Assembly: GCF_050948175.1 (NCBI RefSeq)
Contig: NW_027490110.1
Span: forward strand, 1,054,001-1,118,000
Length of the DNA: 64,000 bases
Reading direction: 5' to 3'
From: Xylocopa sonorina
Lineage: Eukaryota > Arthropoda > Insecta > Hymenoptera > Apidae
Both the position numbers and the translations under genes were made by a program. Of the stretch, positions 61,888 through 64,000 are shown piece after piece. Below the pieces are notes generated by a model. That model saw nothing but the letters and a program-made list of their open reading frames with translations. It ran no database searches and was not told the origin of the DNA. Position 1 is the stretch's first letter, and every line of letters begins with the position of its first letter.

Positions 61888-64000
61888 ATGCGATATCGCG
61901 TTTTAAGAATCATAAGAACCGTATTGCTCCGATACGTAGACATCTGCAAACGCTGTTTGCTTGCAAGGAAGTGTCGCATTTACATTCATTTGAAGTGTAG
62001 ACGAGGAATACATAACACTTCGCAAATTATATTATATCTTACCATGAAACATAGAAATGAGATGCGATATCGCGTTTTAAGAATCATAAGAACTCTATTG
62101 CTACGTTACGTAGACATCTGCAGACGCTATTTCCTAGCAAGGAAGTGTCGCATTTACATTCATTTGAAGTGTAGACGAGGAATACATGACACTTCGCAAA
62201 TCATATTATATCTTACCATGAAACATAGAAATGACATGCGATATCGCGTTTTAAGAAGCATCAGAAAGCTATTGCTACGATACGTAGACATCTGCAAACG
62301 CTATTTCCTAGCGAGGAAGTATCGCATTCACATTCATTTGAAGTGTAGACGAGGAATACATAACACTTCGCAAATCATGTTATATCTTACCATGAAACAT
62401 AGAAATGAGATGCGATATCGCGTTTTAAGGAGCATTAGGAATCTATTGCTACGATACGTAGACATCTGCAATCGCTATTTCTTTGCAAGGAAGTGTCGCA
62501 TTTACATTCATTTGAAGTGTAGACGAGGAATACATAGCACTTCGCAAATCATATTATATCTTACCATGAAACATAGAAATGAGATGCGATATCGCGTTTT
62601 AAGAAGCATTAGAACTCTATTGCTACGATAGGTAGACATCTGTAAACGCTATTTCCTTGCAAGGAAGTGTCGCATTTACATTCATTTGAATCGTACACGA
62701 GGAATGCATAACACTTCGCAATGAATATTATATCTTACCATGAAACATAGAAATGAGATGCGATATCGCGTTTTAAGAATCATAAGAACCGTATTGCTAC
62801 GATACGTAGACATCTGCAAACGCTATTTCCTTGCAAGGAAGTGTCGCATTTACATTCATTTGAATCGTAGACGAGGAATGCATAACGCTTCGCAATGAAT
62901 ATTATATCTTACCATAAAACATAGAAATGAGATGCGATATCGCGTTTTAAGAATCATAAGAACCGTATTGCTCCGATACGTAGACATCTGCAAACGCTGT
63001 TTGCTTGCAAGGAAGTGTCGCATTTACATTCATTTGAAGTGTAGACGAGGAATACATAACACTTCGCAAATTATATTATATCTTACCATGAAACATAGAA
63101 ATGGGATGCGATATCGCGTTTTAAGAATCATAAGAACTCTATTGCTACGTTACGTAGACATCTGCAAACGCTATTTCCTTTCAAGGAAGTGCCGACCTTA
63201 CATTCGTTTGAATCGTAGGCGAGGAATGCTTAACACTTCGCAATGAATATTATATCTTATCATGAAACATAGATATGAGATGCAATATCTCGTTTCAAGG
63301 AGCATTTGAACTCTATTGCTACGATACCTAGACATCTGCAGACGCTATTTCCTAGCAAGGAAGTGTCGCATTTACATTCATTTGAAGTGTAGACGAGGAA
63401 TACATGACACTTCGCAAATCATATTATATCTTACCATGAAACATAGAAATGACATGCGATATCGCGTTTTAAGAAGCATTAGAAAGCTATTGCTACGATA
63501 CGTAGACATCTGCAAACGCTATTTCCTAGCGAGGAAGTATCGCATTCACATTCATTTGAAGTGTAGACGAGGAATACATAACACTTCGCAAATCATGTTA
63601 TATCTTACCATGAAACATAGAAATGAGATGCGATATCGCGTTTTAAGGAGCATTAGGAATCTATTGCTACGATACGTAGACATCTGCAATCGCTATTTCT
63701 TTGCAAGGAAGTGTCGCATTTACATTCATTTGAAGTGTAGACGAGGAATACATAGCACTTCGCAAATCATATTATATCTTACCATGAAACATAGAAATGA
63801 GATGCGATATCGCGTTTTAAGAAGCATTAGAACTCTATTGCTACGATAGGTAGACATCTGTAAACGCTATTTCCTTGCAAGGAAGTGTCGCATTTACATT
63901 CATTTGAATCGTACACGAGGAATGCATAACACTTCGCAATGAATATTATATCTTACCATGAAACATAGAAATGAGATGCGATATCGCGTTTTAAGAATCA
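61888..64000 (+). repeat. Right end: 7-monomer near-perfect duplication
   Basis: 62118-62782 repeats at 63336-64000, an offset of 1218 bp (7 x 174), and is cut off by the window end. Both copies carry rare changes: TGCAATCGCTATTTCTTTGC, CATAGCACTTCGC and CGTACACGAGG. One difference was noticed, GCATCAGAAAG at about 62259 against GCATTAGAAAG at about 63477. The upstream X-like monomers at 61888 and 62932 are 6 monomers apart because the second copy has gained a GTGCCGACC monomer. Confidence 0.84.

Larger units (their letters stand above)
1..64000 (+). repeat. Tandem satellite array, 174-bp monomer, fills window
   Basis: The same 174-bp unit repeats head-to-tail from the first base to the last, about 368 times, always in one orientation. 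Landmarks recur in fixed order in each unit: TTGCTACGATACGTAGAC, then TTCCTTGCAAGGAA or a variant, TTCATTTGAA, AACACTTCGCAA, CATGAAACATAG and GCGATATCGCG. The common form has 32 C and 30 G in 174 bases (about 36% G+C). Both edges of the window cut through the array, so its true extent is unknown. Unit size near nucleosome spacing, single polarity and higher-order repeats are established hallmarks of eukaryotic centromeric or heterochromatic satellites; which of these it is here is inference. I do not recognise the family. No gene, tRNA, rRNA or mobile element interrupts it. Confidence 0.98.

Noticed and set aside
1..64000. CRISPR array
   Set aside because: Units abut with no unique spacers, are 174 bp long and diverged, and no cas gene is present.
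1..64000. Human or primate alpha satellite (171 bp)
   Set aside because: The unit is 174 bp and shows none of the sequence landmarks I associate with alpha satellite; the CENP-B-box match is only 6-7 of 9 positions. CpG surplus also argues against a vertebrate.
1..64000. Honeybee AluI-type satellite (about 176 bp) or another named insect satellite
   Set aside because: Unit length is similar and the CpG surplus would fit an insect, but I cannot match sequence from memory and so make no family call. A database search of one monomer would decide.

Overview
The whole 64 kb window is one uninterrupted tandem satellite array. I see no gene, RNA gene, transposon or unique sequence in it. The monomer is 174 bp, about 36% G+C, and every copy (about 368) lies head-to-tail in the same orientation. 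A nucleosome-sized monomer in a multi-layered higher-order repeat (HOR), with near-identical copies kilobases apart, indicates a eukaryotic heterochromatic array, possibly centromeric or pericentromeric. I do not recognise the satellite family and cannot name the organism. CpG is more frequent than base composition predicts (about 9 per monomer against about 5.5 expected), so there is no sign of germline CpG methylation decay. That fits an invertebrate or another lineage with little methylation better than a vertebrate or plant. This is inference.

Monomers fall into two main classes. In A-type monomers one plus-strand frame stays open, because 174 is divisible by 3, and runs of them give spurious open frames up to 1154 codons. 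B-type monomers carry AATCGT in place of AAGTGT, CAATGA in place of CAAATC, and often GCAATATCTC in place of GCGATATCGC; they close that frame. Monomer coordinates used below start at the TTGC of TTGCTACGATACGTAG (position 1).

Layout: (1) 1-11063, a heterogeneous left section with small local duplications (an offset of 8 monomers minus 1 bp near 1.5/2.9 kb, and a 7-monomer unit at 7834-10245). (2) 11064-44988, the most regular part, made of six copies of a large HOR. It can be written with blocks N(2 monomers) O(2) P(12) Q(7) R(6) S(2) T(5) U(3) V(4) W(3). Copy 1 = N O P R S T' (11064-15936); copy 2 = O P+8 Q R-2 S T U V W (15937-24634); copy 3 = P Q R S T U V W (24635-31940); copy 4 = O P R (31941-35420); copy 5 = N O P-3 Q/R-fusion S T U V W+1 plus two monomers (35421-42899); copy 6 = N O and part of P (42900-44988). 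Monomer counts times 174, plus one +1 bp indel per S and one -3 bp indel per V, reproduce every spacing exactly. (3) 44989-64000, a right section built from shuffled pieces of U, V and a related block X, with local duplications at offsets of 5, 7, 20 and 24 monomers and a near-perfect 7-monomer duplication reaching the window's end.

Nothing here behaves as a set of cooperating genes. The informative content is the record of unequal exchange, the dyad-symmetric motifs kept in the monomer, and the CpG surplus. Block and copy names are mine; identities were judged by eye from the sequence and from conceptual translations, not by alignment software.
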